Positions 36,678 to 46,190 of a DNA stretch of 64,000 nt are shown here, one piece after another. The stretch covers positions 1-64,000 of IMG/VR virus record IMGVR_UViG_3300045918_000470. The stretch is one strand, 5' to 3'. The stretch's first letter is position 1. Each line of letters opens with the position of its first letter. Origin of the DNA: a virus. Position numbers and translations under genes: made by a program. The notes beneath the pieces are model-generated. The model had not been told where the DNA came from, did not search any database, and saw nothing but the letters and a program-made list of their open reading frames with translations.

Positions 36678-38870
36678 ATGAAAAGAGATTTTGAAATTAT
36701 TTTAAACGCATTAGTTCCTGAACACATTAAGGAGAACAATCCAGTTATCTCTGAGTTGTTCAGGATCTTCCTAGAATTTATTGATGAAACATCATACTCT
36801 AAAATCTCAAATATCGCAAATCTCGTCACAAGCATCCAAGAGGACGAGGCTGAAGATAAATCATCATTCAGTTTTCAACCAGTAAATAAAAGACAAAACA
36901 TTGAATTAAAGATGGCGTTTGTAAATCTATTCACTACAAATATAAATCATTTTTTTGATACCATTAAAAATGATCGAGAAATTGATTCAAAACTAACAAG
37001 CTATGCAAAGTTATTAGGATTAGAAAAAACTGATCTATATGATATGAGTAAATTAAATATCAATATCAATGAGGAAATCATTGCATGTTCTAAACCTTTT
37101 GCACAGACAAAAGGTACAAATATTCCTTTTGATTTTTTATCAAATCTATTAGAAAATGAAAATCTTGACCCAGGTATTACCCCTATAGGTGGAATACGTG
37201 TTAAAGACCATAGAGATCCTGAAACCGACGAACTCGTACCATGCTCTTATGAGGTAGAATCATCACTACATAATGTTGTGTTTAATCGTGCTATAAGACC
37301 AGTGGTTCATCCCGTCGGTTTCAATGTAATATACACTCGTGTGTTAAAATTATTAATGGAAGATCACTTCAATTTAAAAATTGAAAATTATGGGTTTGTA
37401 GTTACTGTAAGACAGCGCAACGGAAAAACATATTCTTGGAAAGATGAACTTGATGCAAGTGGTAATGTTAAAAATCAACTCATTAAAACATTCAAATCAG
37501 ATCTTAATGAATATGGAATAGAAGAATTAGATATTAGATTTATGACAGGAGAACGATTATATCGGACTGTAAATGGTGATCTTGTTTATTATGATAAAGA
37601 ATCTATTCCACACAAATGGTCAAAAAAATTCTATGAATTAGATTACACGTTTAAAAAACGTGTAACTGTCTTGACAAAAGACGCACAAATGGCGATACAT
37701 ACATCATATATAGACGATAATTATGATGTAGTTTATGCAGTTCATAATGGTATTGTAACAATATCACATGTACCCGTTCGTGATTATAATGTGAGGGTAG
37801 ATCATATTGACGATAATAGTTATCTTGAAGATATAAAAGATTATTTCGAACCCGATCTAACAGATCACAAAACAACGTTCCTTCCTGAGGATTTTCCAGA
37901 ACCAGAGGAAAATAGTATATTCATGGAAGAAACAATTTGGATGAATAATTCAAAAGTTTTCGGTGAAAATGGCGATCAATTCGCATACCAACTTACTGAT
38001 GCATTAAATGAATATTCACCCAAATTTTCTGAGGATGAAGAGCTGTTTTGGAACAATACAGATTATTATGTAAATCATTTTATTAAGATATTAAGTGATC
38101 TTGAAATTGACCTTGCATATAATCAGGATATGTACGATACATATGCAACACGTGAAGGAAGACGACGAATTGGTGCATGGAAAGGTTTCAGCGATCCTAG
38201 ACCACAATCAATGTGTAGGGACGTTCCATTACTTACTGGTGACATACTAATCGCAAAAATCCGTGAGTTAAAAAACATTGTAACCCAGGACAAAACAGAT
38301 ATTCTTAATATCACAGAAAGATTGAATAAGACATTAAGTTCACGTGAGGAATTTTACTTTATTATTCAAGGTGAGGATCTAATAGATTCATATATCGTTG
38401 AAGATATAACTACAATATCTGATGAAAAAAATATGACTGATACTGTTATAACAAATGATCAGATGGGAAGAACAACAATCTACATCAATATGGATAATGC
38501 TGATGGTATGGCAGTAGGTAGTGTTGGTATTGGTCAAAAACCACTTGGTTATGAGGATGCAATGGATACAGATGATGGTGCAGGTATATACACATATATT
38601 CTAACAAACGGTATCTATGTTCTTAACGATTACATTGGGTTTATTGGTGACGTATTAACACTTGATTCAGAATTGATAAATGATTACAGAACAAATATTG
38701 CAGAATTAAATATTCTTATTTCAGACAAAGAAGCAGAAATTCTTACAGTAGTAGGAATATGGGGTGTGTACACAAGAACACATCTTCGTCTTGAACGTGA
38801 CGATCTTATAAAAACAAGATCAGCATTCCAAAAAGAGTTAGATATAATTCTTAATAAATACAACAATTAA
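36678..38870 (+). CDS. baseplate wedge protein (gp7-like position)
   Basis: A 730-aa protein directly after gp6, the position of T4 gp7 (1032 aa). The N-terminus VPEHIKENNPVISELFRIFL and EFIDETSYSKISN resembles tail protein I/gp7 starts. The middle is beta-rich (KRVTVLTKDAQMAIHTSYID). A helical C-terminus ends it. No strong motif is known to me, so the call rests on position and the N-terminus. Confidence 0.5.
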   Translation: MKRDFEIILNALVPEHIKENNPVISELFRIFLEFIDETSYSKISNIANLVTSIQEDEAEDKSSFSFQPVNKRQNIELKMAFVNLFTTNINHFFDTIKNDREIDSKLTSYAKLLGLEKTDLYDMSKLNININEEIIACSKPFAQTKGTNIPFDFLSNLLENENLDPGITPIGGIRVKDHRDPETDELVPCSYEVESSLHNVVFNRAIRPVVHPVGFNVIYTRVLKLLMEDHFNLKIENYGFVVTVRQRNGKTYSWKDELDASGNVKNQLIKTFKSDLNEYGIEELDIRFMTGERLYRTVNGDLVYYDKESIPHKWSKKFYELDYTFKKRVTVLTKDAQMAIHTSYIDDNYDVVYAVHNGIVTISHVPVRDYNVRVDHIDDNSYLEDIKDYFEPDLTDHKTTFLPEDFPEPEENSIFMEETIWMNNSKVFGENGDQFAYQLTDALNEYSPKFSEDEELFWNNTDYYVNHFIKILSDLEIDLAYNQDMYDTYATREGRRRIGAWKGFSDPRPQSMCRDVPLLTGDILIAKIRELKNIVTQDKTDILNITERLNKTLSSREEFYFIIQGEDLIDSYIVEDITTISDEKNMTDTVITNDQMGRTTIYINMDNADGMAVGSVGIGQKPLGYEDAMDTDDGAGIYTYILTNGIYVLNDYIGFIGDVLTLDSELINDYRTNIAELNILISDKEAEILTVVGIWGVYTRTHLRLERDDLIKTRSAFQKELDIILNKYNN

Positions 38871-38889
38871 AATAAAGTAAGGAAGATAT

Positions 38890-39507
38890 ATGTTATCAGA
38901 TACTATTAAATTCATAGGAGATTTCTCAATTAGCGAATACAATGCTAATGGGGATCTAATCTCAAGTTACTCAGACAAAAACCTTATCATGGATGCAGCT
39001 CGTAAGAACATGGCAGAATTGATCGCTGGTCTTGCAAACGGTAAAGTTATCAATCGATTCATTCTTGGTACACGTGGGCACGTGGGAACGGATCTATTAA
39101 CTCCTAAAGCTGTAGGTGGCTCATACACAGAAGGTAATTTTGATTCAACACGTTTGAAACTTTACTCAGAGGTTGCACCTGCAGGAACACCATATTGGTA
39201 TGTAGACTTTACACCAAGCCCATTAGGTGGAGCATCAACAATTTCAAATGTTTTCAACACGGTAAATGGGTCAGAAACACTAAATGATGTCAATGTTGCA
39301 ATCAACGTATCAGGTAAAGAAACAACTTATACTGTTACCGTCCCAGTAACAAGCGCAAACAACCCAGCAGGTCCTGTTGCATATACTGAGGCGGGATTAG
39401 TTTCTGTATCAGGTGGTGACACCGACCTTTTCAGTATGAAATGTTTCCCTGCACGTGTTAAAGAAGATACAGTAAAACTTATTATTGTATGGAAAATTAT
39501 ATTTTAA
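38890..39507 (+). CDS. baseplate/fibre connector-type structural protein
   Basis: A 205-aa beta-rich protein. DKNLIMDAARKNMAELIAGL and RFILGTRGHVGTD resemble small phage virion proteins at the baseplate edge, in which a helix is followed by a glycine-rich strand. The gene ends the wedge cluster and precedes the homing nuclease insertion. Exact T4 counterpart unknown. Confidence 0.5.
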   Translation: MLSDTIKFIGDFSISEYNANGDLISSYSDKNLIMDAARKNMAELIAGLANGKVINRFILGTRGHVGTDLLTPKAVGGSYTEGNFDSTRLKLYSEVAPAGTPYWYVDFTPSPLGGASTISNVFNTVNGSETLNDVNVAINVSGKETTYTVTVPVTSANNPAGPVAYTEAGLVSVSGGDTDLFSMKCFPARVKEDTVKLIIVWKIIF

Positions 39508-39508
39508 T

Positions 39509-39530
39509 TTAAGTATAAATATGTTATAAT
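39509..39530 (+). promoter_or_regulatory. early/middle-type promoter for the homing endonuclease
   Basis: TTAAGT, 10 bases, then TATAAT with TGT before it. It follows the stop of the virion gene and drives the endonuclease gene at 39552, uncoupling it from the late operon. Confidence 0.55.
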
Positions 39531-39551
39531 ATCTAATAGAGGATTTATAAC

Positions 39552-41477
39552 ATGATTAAACCAGAATTATTACTCAATTTCTTCCCAAATGGTGACGTAA
39601 CAAAAAGAAGCACCCAAGATTTAACTCGATATGAAACTTTCAAAATAGACTTGGAGTTATTAACTCCATTTCTACCTCAAGACACTTCTCCTCAAACAAG
39701 ACTTTTCTATTTAAAATTAGATATTAAAGAACCTCAAATATGTTATAATCCAAATTGTAATACCCTCGTATTACCCGATAGAAACAATCAATTTAAAAAA
39801 TATTGTTCTAATTTATGTCAGCGGAATGATACAAATAACCTAATTAAATCTAATAATAAAAAATCATTAGAAGCTAAGATTAAAAAAGAATCTAATGTTT
39901 GTGAAATATGTAATAAGATTTTAATTAAAGATAGATTAATAAAAGAACATAGATGTAGTAATTTTGCTTGTACATTAATTGAAAAATATAATTTAAAGAA
40001 CATAGATGATATTATGTTATCTTATAAAAATCACATATTAGAAATAATTAATTTATTAAAAATAGATTATTCTCATATAAATTGGACATCTAACCCATAT
40101 GAGATTTTTTATTGTTTAAATAATAATATTTTGAAAAATCCAAAGTTAAAGTTTGTAGACAATAGAATTGGATATAAGAATATTAAAAAATACAAGTTTT
40201 ATACAAGTAAATATGATTTAGTAATGGAGTTGATTAATACTGAAAAATATAATGCGAGTAGATATAAAATAGTAAGAGAATACTTTGGAGATAATTATTC
40301 AGAAGAAATATATATGATAATCAACAATATAAAAGAATACCAAATATGTGAATGTGGAAATAAAATAAAATTTAAAATATTTTCAAACCCATATTCATCT
40401 GGATGTTCAATACAATGCATTAATAGAATTAATGCTAAGAATAAATCAAAAATAAAATATAATAATTTTAAAATTAAATTAGATACTTTATTATTAGATA
40501 GAAATATAACTATATTGGATGAGTATAAGGGAATGAAAGAATATCAAAGAATTAAATGCTTAGTTTGTGGAGATGAATATACTGGAATAATATCAACATC
40601 AAGTTCTATATGTAGGAAATGTACACCAAAGATTTCTGGATTTTCAAACGCAGAAATTGAAGTTAAAGAATTTATAGAATCGCTTGGATTTATAACTGAA
40701 TCTCGTAGATTTGTTGGATTGAATGAAGTTGATATTTTCATACCTGAATTAAATATTGGGTTTGAATATAATGGGTTATATTGGCATTCAGAATCTATGG
40801 GCAAAGATAAAAATTATCATAAAAATAAGCAAATAATAGCAAACGAATTAGGTATAACTTTATATCATATATTTGAACATCATTGGGTATTAAAAAGAAA
40901 TATAGTCGAATCTATAATTAAATCTAAATTACATAAATTAGATAGATTATGTTATGCAAGACAAGTTATTATAAAAGAAATTGATAATTCAACAAAAAAT
41001 AGTTTTTTGTTAGATAATCATATACAAGGTAAAGATACATCAAGTATTAGATTAGGAGCCTATTTTAATAGTACGCTTGTTTCTGTAATGACTTTCTCTA
41101 AATCAAAATACAAAAAAGATGAAATAGAATTATCAAGATTTTGCACATTGATAGATTATAACATTTCAGGAATGTTTAGTAAATTTCTCAAATTCTTCAA
41201 AAATAATTATGTGTTTAATAATTTAATATCATATGCAGATACGAGTAGAAATCAAGGGAATAAAGTATATGACGCTTACTCATATAAATCGGAAGAAACT
41301 CCTCCATCTTATTGGTATTTTAATGGGTTAGAAGTATATCATAGAAGTACCTTTATGAAACATAAACTAAAAGATAAGTTAGAAATTTTTGATGACAATT
41401 TAACTGAGTACCAAAACATGTTGAATAATGGTTATAGCCGATATTGGGACTGTGGAACTATTAAGTATTATCTTTAA
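39552..41477 (+). CDS. free-standing homing endonuclease, EDxHD/Vsr-like
   Basis: A 641-aa protein. N-terminal half: several Cys-pair zinc-binding segments (CYNPNCNTL...YCSNLC, CEICNKI...CSNFAC, CECGNKIKF, CLVCGDEY...CRKC). The catalytic domain begins at about 365: AEIEVKEFIESLGF, NEVDIFIPELNIGFEYNGLY, WHSE and KNYHKNKQ, the E..D..H pattern of the EDxHD (Vsr-related) homing nuclease family. Codons are unusually rich in AGA and ATA compared with neighbours, a sign of mobility. It sits between wedge and fibre genes, with its own early-type promoter. Confidence 0.7.
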   Translation: MIKPELLLNFFPNGDVTKRSTQDLTRYETFKIDLELLTPFLPQDTSPQTRLFYLKLDIKEPQICYNPNCNTLVLPDRNNQFKKYCSNLCQRNDTNNLIKSNNKKSLEAKIKKESNVCEICNKILIKDRLIKEHRCSNFACTLIEKYNLKNIDDIMLSYKNHILEIINLLKIDYSHINWTSNPYEIFYCLNNNILKNPKLKFVDNRIGYKNIKKYKFYTSKYDLVMELINTEKYNASRYKIVREYFGDNYSEEIYMIINNIKEYQICECGNKIKFKIFSNPYSSGCSIQCINRINAKNKSKIKYNNFKIKLDTLLLDRNITILDEYKGMKEYQRIKCLVCGDEYTGIISTSSSICRKCTPKISGFSNAEIEVKEFIESLGFITESRRFVGLNEVDIFIPELNIGFEYNGLYWHSESMGKDKNYHKNKQIIANELGITLYHIFEHHWVLKRNIVESIIKSKLHKLDRLCYARQVIIKEIDNSTKNSFLLDNHIQGKDTSSIRLGAYFNSTLVSVMTFSKSKYKKDEIELSRFCTLIDYNISGMFSKFLKFFKNNYVFNNLISYADTSRNQGNKVYDAYSYKSEETPPSYWYFNGLEVYHRSTFMKHKLKDKLEIFDDNLTEYQNMLNNGYSRYWDCGTIKYYL

Positions 41478-41484
41478 GCAATAT

Positions 41485-41506
41485 TTAATATATATTATGA
41501 TATAAT
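41485..41506 (+). promoter_or_regulatory. early-type promoter, degenerate upstream box
   Basis: TTAATA, 10 bases, then TATAAT with TGA before it, directly after the endonuclease stop codon. The -10 half fits the other sites well. Confidence 0.4.
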
Positions 41507-41513
41507 AACACTA

Positions 41514-41572
41514 TGTAGATACCTCTCTACACAGTTTGAAATCAAAAGAAATTTTTTCTTAGTTTTTCAAAC
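41514..41572 (+). other. two consecutive hairpins in intergenic region
   Basis: TGTAGA/TCTACA (41514-41519 with 41526-41531), then GTTTGAAA/TTTCAAAC (41534-41541 with 41565-41572) enclosing a second stem AAGAAA/TTTCTT. The second unit has a run of T but is not a typical terminator. It may be a transcript end or a structured leader of the fibre operon. Confidence 0.4.
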
Positions 41573-41608
41573 CTTCCTCACAATAATTCTCTCACAAAAT
41601 CTTCAATC

Positions 41609-41647
41609 AATCCTATATTATAAATATCATAATAAGAAAATAGGATT
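41609..41647 (+). promoter_or_regulatory. hairpin hiding the ribosome-binding site, with TATAAATA in its loop
   Basis: AATCCTAT (41609-41616) pairs with ATAGGATT (41640-41647), which contains the AGGA site of the gene at 41652. The loop contains an exact TATAAATA (41619-41626). A late transcript starting some bases after the box would lack the left arm and be translatable. This repeats the plan seen at 15503-15532. Confidence 0.6.
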
Positions 41648-41651
41648 AAAC

Positions 41652-42716
41652 ATGCCAGTAAATATTCAACTGTTAAAGCAAGGAGATCGTTCTCCTGAAA
41701 ATTTTAATACTCCTTTAGTCCAACTAAATACTGGAAAGGAAGATCGTATATCATTACCCTATAAACTAGGTTTAGTGTTAACTTCCGATCTCCAAGGTAA
41801 TAAAACATGGATTCAAAATCTCGATCTTGGGGTAACTGCTGAAACCGCATATCGTGGCGATTTAGGTCAAATTGCATATAATCATAGTCAATCATTTCAT
41901 GATTATTACCCAAATCAAGGTGGTAAGATCAAAGGTGATATTGACCTAAATACTCATAAATTAATCCTAAGCACCACTAATACATTAGAAGCTATAGCAG
42001 CGGACACTGTTGTTACATCAAATGGATTCTTAAAGATAAAAGGCTTGGGTATAAAAATAGATTCGCCTGTAAATGATCTTACAATTAGAAGTTATAGTGG
42101 ACCATGGTCAACAGGTATAGGATTTTATCTAAATGGGGATTATCTCGCATTTGGTAGATGGCAACCAAATGTTGACCGCCCTCAAGATGAACTTGTATTA
42201 TATTCTAGCGCACCAAAAATTTATATTGGTGATCAAGTAAGGGCACAACGTTTAACTGCACCCGTAGTTGTTGCCGGTACATCTCAACTTGACAGTTCAG
42301 GTTTAACAATTGGCGGACAAAAAGTTATTGATAGTTCAGGTACCATATCAGGTGCAAACATTGATTTAGTTGCAGATTATGAATCTGCATGGATTTATGT
42401 AACAGGTGGTAATTATCGCATTACAGTACCTCATGGTATGAATGGCAGACCAAGAATAGCACAATTATTGTTCTCACACAATAATTCTACATCACTCACT
42501 AAAGATGTATATACGATTCCTCATATTCAGACAAACAATAACAACTATTGGTGGTATTGGTGGTATGGTTGGAATGGTTATGGTGCAAACTGTCATACCA
42601 TTGTTGAAAGTTATAATAGTTCAACATATACTATAAAAACAGGATCAGGCGGTGTGTATTCCAATGGTGATTCACAATGGTACTCTGGTTACGTAAAAAT
42701 AATGTTCTGGAAATAA
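41652..42716 (+). CDS. tail fibre protein (hinge/distal type)
   Basis: A 354-aa protein. TAYRGDLGQIAYNHSQSFHD and GGKIKGDIDLNTHKLI are linkers seen widely in phage fibre proteins. The last 100 residues form a distinct tip with an aromatic cluster (NNNNYWWYWWYGWNGYG) and NYRITVPHGMNGRPRI before it. Late expression is likely from the box in the upstream hairpin. Confidence 0.6.
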   Translation: MPVNIQLLKQGDRSPENFNTPLVQLNTGKEDRISLPYKLGLVLTSDLQGNKTWIQNLDLGVTAETAYRGDLGQIAYNHSQSFHDYYPNQGGKIKGDIDLNTHKLILSTTNTLEAIAADTVVTSNGFLKIKGLGIKIDSPVNDLTIRSYSGPWSTGIGFYLNGDYLAFGRWQPNVDRPQDELVLYSSAPKIYIGDQVRAQRLTAPVVVAGTSQLDSSGLTIGGQKVIDSSGTISGANIDLVADYESAWIYVTGGNYRITVPHGMNGRPRIAQLLFSHNNSTSLTKDVYTIPHIQTNNNNYWWYWWYGWNGYGANCHTIVESYNSSTYTIKTGSGGVYSNGDSQWYSGYVKIMFWK

Positions 42717-42723
42717 GGGGTAA

Positions 42724-43080
42724 ATGATGTACGCATATTATAACGATAAAGGCGATATTATATCGCTTTCGGAAGTTGAGATTATAATCGAAGGTATGAA
42801 AGATATCAAAGTACCAGATGATACAGACCCAACAAAATTTCAAATTATTAATGACAAGCTTGTTACACGTGATGTTCAAGTTCAATCATTTACAAAAATA
42901 ATACAACCAGTAGCTCTCGATGATAATTTTGTTTTTTTAAATTCAACTGATTTTAAAGTTCTTAAATACCGAGATCAATTAGATTTAGGAATTGAAACAT
43001 CACTAACAGCTGATGAATATAAACAATTACTAACTCAAAGACAGGCTGCTCGTGATGCAATCGCAGCTAAACCTAAGTAA
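42724..43080 (+). CDS. small fibre-associated protein, possibly assembly chaperone
   Basis: A 118-aa protein of the same size and plan as the one at 6455-6811: strand-rich first half, helical end (YKQLLTQRQAARDAIAAKP). It lies between two fibre genes. Fibre assembly or attachment is suggested only by context. Confidence 0.4.
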   Translation: MMYAYYNDKGDIISLSEVEIIIEGMKDIKVPDDTDPTKFQIINDKLVTRDVQVQSFTKIIQPVALDDNFVFLNSTDFKVLKYRDQLDLGIETSLTADEYKQLLTQRQAARDAIAAKPK

Positions 43081-43091
43081 GGGATGATTTA

Positions 43092-44729
43092 ATGACTACA
43101 TATTTAACAACAGAAGCTGAATTTTTAAATGACCTAGTACAGAATGGTCAGTGGATTTCAGAACAAAAAATTAATGAAGGTTTTCTAGTTCTTAAACGTG
43201 AACAGTTAACAATGAACCGTAGAACAAATATTATATTTGGTGAGAGACCACAAGCGTGGGATGTAAATCATGCATATGCTAAAGGTGATCTTTCTCAAAT
43301 AATTGGACGATATTGGGTTGCATTGCAACCACATACAAATATGCAACCAGACTTTAATCCATTATATTGGGAAGAGATTCCTATTGATATTGATGCTGAT
43401 CAGATAGCATACAATCGTTATATTCTACAAGATACAAATCCAGGTACTACTGATGATACAGTATGGACTTTACCACAAAACAGAAATCAGATTCTAAACA
43501 CGTTCAAACCAGGAAATCTATTTACTGCTATTGATGGACTAGATCGATTAAAAGCAAATTTAAATGGTTCTATATATGAATATTTTTTAATTTCTGATTC
43601 AGATAATCAAGACGCAGCAACCACAAAAAAATATGTACTTGCACAACTATCAACTAAAGCATCATTAGCAGGTAATAATACTATTAAATTTAACGTTGCG
43701 GAACCAACTGCTATTTCACATGCAACCACAAAAGGATATGTGGATACTGAGATTAATGATATTAAAGATTCATTTCTTGGATACGCACGTGTTAATGGTA
43801 ATTCAGCAAATGTATTTAATGTTGCAACCCCAGTACTTGGAACACATGCAGCAAACAAAGGATATATTGATGCGGAGATAGCAAATAAATTTGCTGAAGG
43901 TCACAATAACGTAATCAAGAAAATTGATAAAGTAATCACTCAAGTTTCTATTAATTCATTGAATGTTGGCGTACCGATGATGGTGGGTCAAATTATGATT
44001 TATTCAGGTTCAGCACTTATGTATGAAGGAACAGACTTTAACATCAATAATCAGGATAACACAAGTATTATATGGCTTGAACCACGTAGAAATGGTGAGA
44101 GAATTACTGTGTTGTTTTTATCCGATAATGCATTACAAACAATTCTTGACCCAATCTATGTAAAACAAACTGGTGATTCACTCACTGGTGCAATTAAACA
44201 ACCTGTAGATCCAATTGATGTACAAGATTTGACTAATAAAAAATATGTTGATGCAAAACGTGATGAAGCAAAATTGTATTCAGATAATCAACTTACACAA
44301 AGTAACAATTATGCAGTACCACCTGGCGGTATTATATCGTTCTCAGGAAGTACAGTGGAGGTTGCTAACCTCGCACCGTATTGGTACTTATGTGACGGTT
44401 CACACGGTACACCTGATCTTCGAGGAAGATTTATATTGGGTGCAGGTACATCTGGTGGGACAACCTATATGATTGATCAATTTGGTGGTAGTTCAGATAA
44501 AGCTTTATCGATTGATAATCTTGCGCCACATACACATGAATTATTGATGGGTGAGGAAGGTCCTTCTGAACACACAGCACCAACGGGTTATAATGAATTA
44601 ACATTGAAACCTGTAACTCCTGGGGTTTCAGGAAATTCTACAGTTGTAAATACTGCAGGTGGTGGACAGCCATTTAATATCATGCCTCCATATTATGTAT
44701 TGTCATATATCATGAGAGCAAAATCGTAA
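43092..44729 (+). CDS. short tail fibre with collar domain (gp12-like)
   Basis: A 545-aa protein. Residues about 50-97 (AWDVNHAYAKGDLSQIIGRY, WVALQPHT) resemble a small chitin-binding (CBM5/12) type module. Several stalk repeats with ATTKKYVLAQLSTKA / ATTKGYVDTEI follow. The C-terminus is a phage tail collar domain: GGIISFSGSTVEVANLAPYW, YLCDGSHGTPDLRGRFILGA, then FNIMPPYYVLSYIM. T4 gp12 (527 aa) ends in such a domain and binds the receptor. The role is inferred from this. Confidence 0.75.
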   Translation: MTTYLTTEAEFLNDLVQNGQWISEQKINEGFLVLKREQLTMNRRTNIIFGERPQAWDVNHAYAKGDLSQIIGRYWVALQPHTNMQPDFNPLYWEEIPIDIDADQIAYNRYILQDTNPGTTDDTVWTLPQNRNQILNTFKPGNLFTAIDGLDRLKANLNGSIYEYFLISDSDNQDAATTKKYVLAQLSTKASLAGNNTIKFNVAEPTAISHATTKGYVDTEINDIKDSFLGYARVNGNSANVFNVATPVLGTHAANKGYIDAEIANKFAEGHNNVIKKIDKVITQVSINSLNVGVPMMVGQIMIYSGSALMYEGTDFNINNQDNTSIIWLEPRRNGERITVLFLSDNALQTILDPIYVKQTGDSLTGAIKQPVDPIDVQDLTNKKYVDAKRDEAKLYSDNQLTQSNNYAVPPGGIISFSGSTVEVANLAPYWYLCDGSHGTPDLRGRFILGAGTSGGTTYMIDQFGGSSDKALSIDNLAPHTHELLMGEEGPSEHTAPTGYNELTLKPVTPGVSGNSTVVNTAGGGQPFNIMPPYYVLSYIMRAKS

Positions 44730-44738
44730 GGAGATAAC

Positions 44739-45209
44739 ATGGGAACAAAAGTAATTTTAGAGCGTCAAGAACTTCAAGATTTAAGTAGTTATTCAACAAA
44801 GGCTGATTACAATTACCTTTTAGGATTAATTGGTCAGGCATCAGTTGCAGCTGCAGCATCCGCATCAGTTGCAGCTGCAGCTGTAAAGTTAGCATCAACT
44901 AAATCAATCACATTTAACAGTGGTGGGTTTAAATCAGCAGGAACATATAATTATGAACTATCATCTATATTAGGCATTGTTAATCCTGATGCATGGAATT
45001 ATTCAATAAGTGTTTCCGTTCTTGGTGCTACAACTGGTACAACGGGGTATGGTGGCGGTGTTCCCGTTGCTTCGTCAGCACCTTCAGTTTCGGGTTCTGT
45101 TTCAGGACACTCGGCGATAATTGTTGTTTCTGCAAAAGCTGTTGCTGGTTATCATGCAACACAATCGACATTATCATTTGGTGTTACTGTTTCAGCAGCA
45201 ATGAAATAA
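44739..45209 (+). CDS. fibre-region protein with Ala-rich helix, 156 aa
   Basis: The product has a short helical start, an alanine/valine-rich helix (SVAAAASASVAAAAVKLAS) and a beta domain. No family recognised. Its place between the collar fibre and the U32-like gene suggests a fibre accessory. Confidence 0.45.
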   Translation: MGTKVILERQELQDLSSYSTKADYNYLLGLIGQASVAAAASASVAAAAVKLASTKSITFNSGGFKSAGTYNYELSSILGIVNPDAWNYSISVSVLGATTGTTGYGGGVPVASSAPSVSGSVSGHSAIIVVSAKAVAGYHATQSTLSFGVTVSAAMK

Positions 45210-45218
45210 AGGAAATTA

Positions 45219-46190
45219 ATGTTTAGTATTGGTTATACAGCAGGATTGAGCGAGGTATTTGAAGAAATTAATACATACGATAAAATTAGTGATGTATATT
45301 TCTCAATACCAAATGCATATACATCATCAGCACGTGCTACTGGGTTCAATGAGAAAATGTTCTATGAGTTGAGAAAGATTCAATCAAAAGGCATAAAACT
45401 TCATTTGGTATTAAATGGTGCAACATATAATGAGGATGTTTATTCAGATGATGGATTGAACAATATTATTAACATTATTGATACCCTTGGTGTTGAAATG
45501 TTAACAATAAACAATACAGCAGTAATGAGATCACATCAGTTTCAAGAATTGAATAAAAAAATTGTCATAAAAAATTCAGTTAATAATAAATTGAAAACGT
45601 TAGATGATGTTATTCAATATGTTTCATTTTTTAAATTTAAACATATTATGTTAGATCGATCACTAAACAGAAATAAAGATGAATTAGAAAAAATTATACA
45701 ATATTGTAAAAACAATGATATAACTACCACATTGCTTGTTAACGAAGGATGTATTGCAAACTGTCCTTATAAACAGTTTTGTGATGATGCACTATCAAAT
45801 CATGACTTAACAAAAAACAATAATTTTTCTGTACTCACGTGTGGTTCAGATTTTGAAAGTGATAAATCACTCACATTGAAATCTCCATTTATCGTTCCAG
45901 GATATATCAATAAATATCGTGATATGGGTATCAATTACTTCAAAATCGCATGTAGAGGAAAACCACTAGAGGATGTGAGATCACGATTGAAAGCTTATAT
46001 GTTTGATAATAAAAATATATCACTCTCCGTTGCATTGGATACCAATCCTCATTACATTTACAAAACTGTTAATGCATATGTTCTAGATGAGTATAATTTT
46101 TTTGAACACACAGTAAATTGTAAGAACAAATGTAATGAATGTAATTACTGCGATACCTTACTTGAAAAATTTCTAAAAGAGGAAAAATAA
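45219..46190 (+). CDS. U32 peptidase-family-like protein with Cys clusters
   Basis: A 323-aa protein. It has the U32 layout: a TIM-barrel-type N-terminus (VYFSIPNAYTSSARATGFN, GIKLHLVLNG, LGVEMLTINN), LLVNEGCIANCPYKQFCDD with three cysteines, and GINYFKIACRGKPLEDVRSR, the counterpart of the KIEGR motif. A last cluster CKNKCNECNYC lies near the end. Members such as UbiU/UbiV, RlhA and TrhP hold an Fe-S cluster and act in O2-independent hydroxylation. Its substrate here is unknown. It is coupled to the next gene. Confidence 0.6.
   Translation: MFSIGYTAGLSEVFEEINTYDKISDVYFSIPNAYTSSARATGFNEKMFYELRKIQSKGIKLHLVLNGATYNEDVYSDDGLNNIINIIDTLGVEMLTINNTAVMRSHQFQELNKKIVIKNSVNNKLKTLDDVIQYVSFFKFKHIMLDRSLNRNKDELEKIIQYCKNNDITTTLLVNEGCIANCPYKQFCDDALSNHDLTKNNNFSVLTCGSDFESDKSLTLKSPFIVPGYINKYRDMGINYFKIACRGKPLEDVRSRLKAYMFDNKNISLSVALDTNPHYIYKTVNAYVLDEYNFFEHTVNCKNKCNECNYCDTLLEKFLKEEK

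Noticed and set aside
45219-46190. Radical SAM enzyme, suggested by cysteine clusters
   Set aside because: No CxxxCxxC near the N-terminus; the cysteines fit the U32 pattern better.
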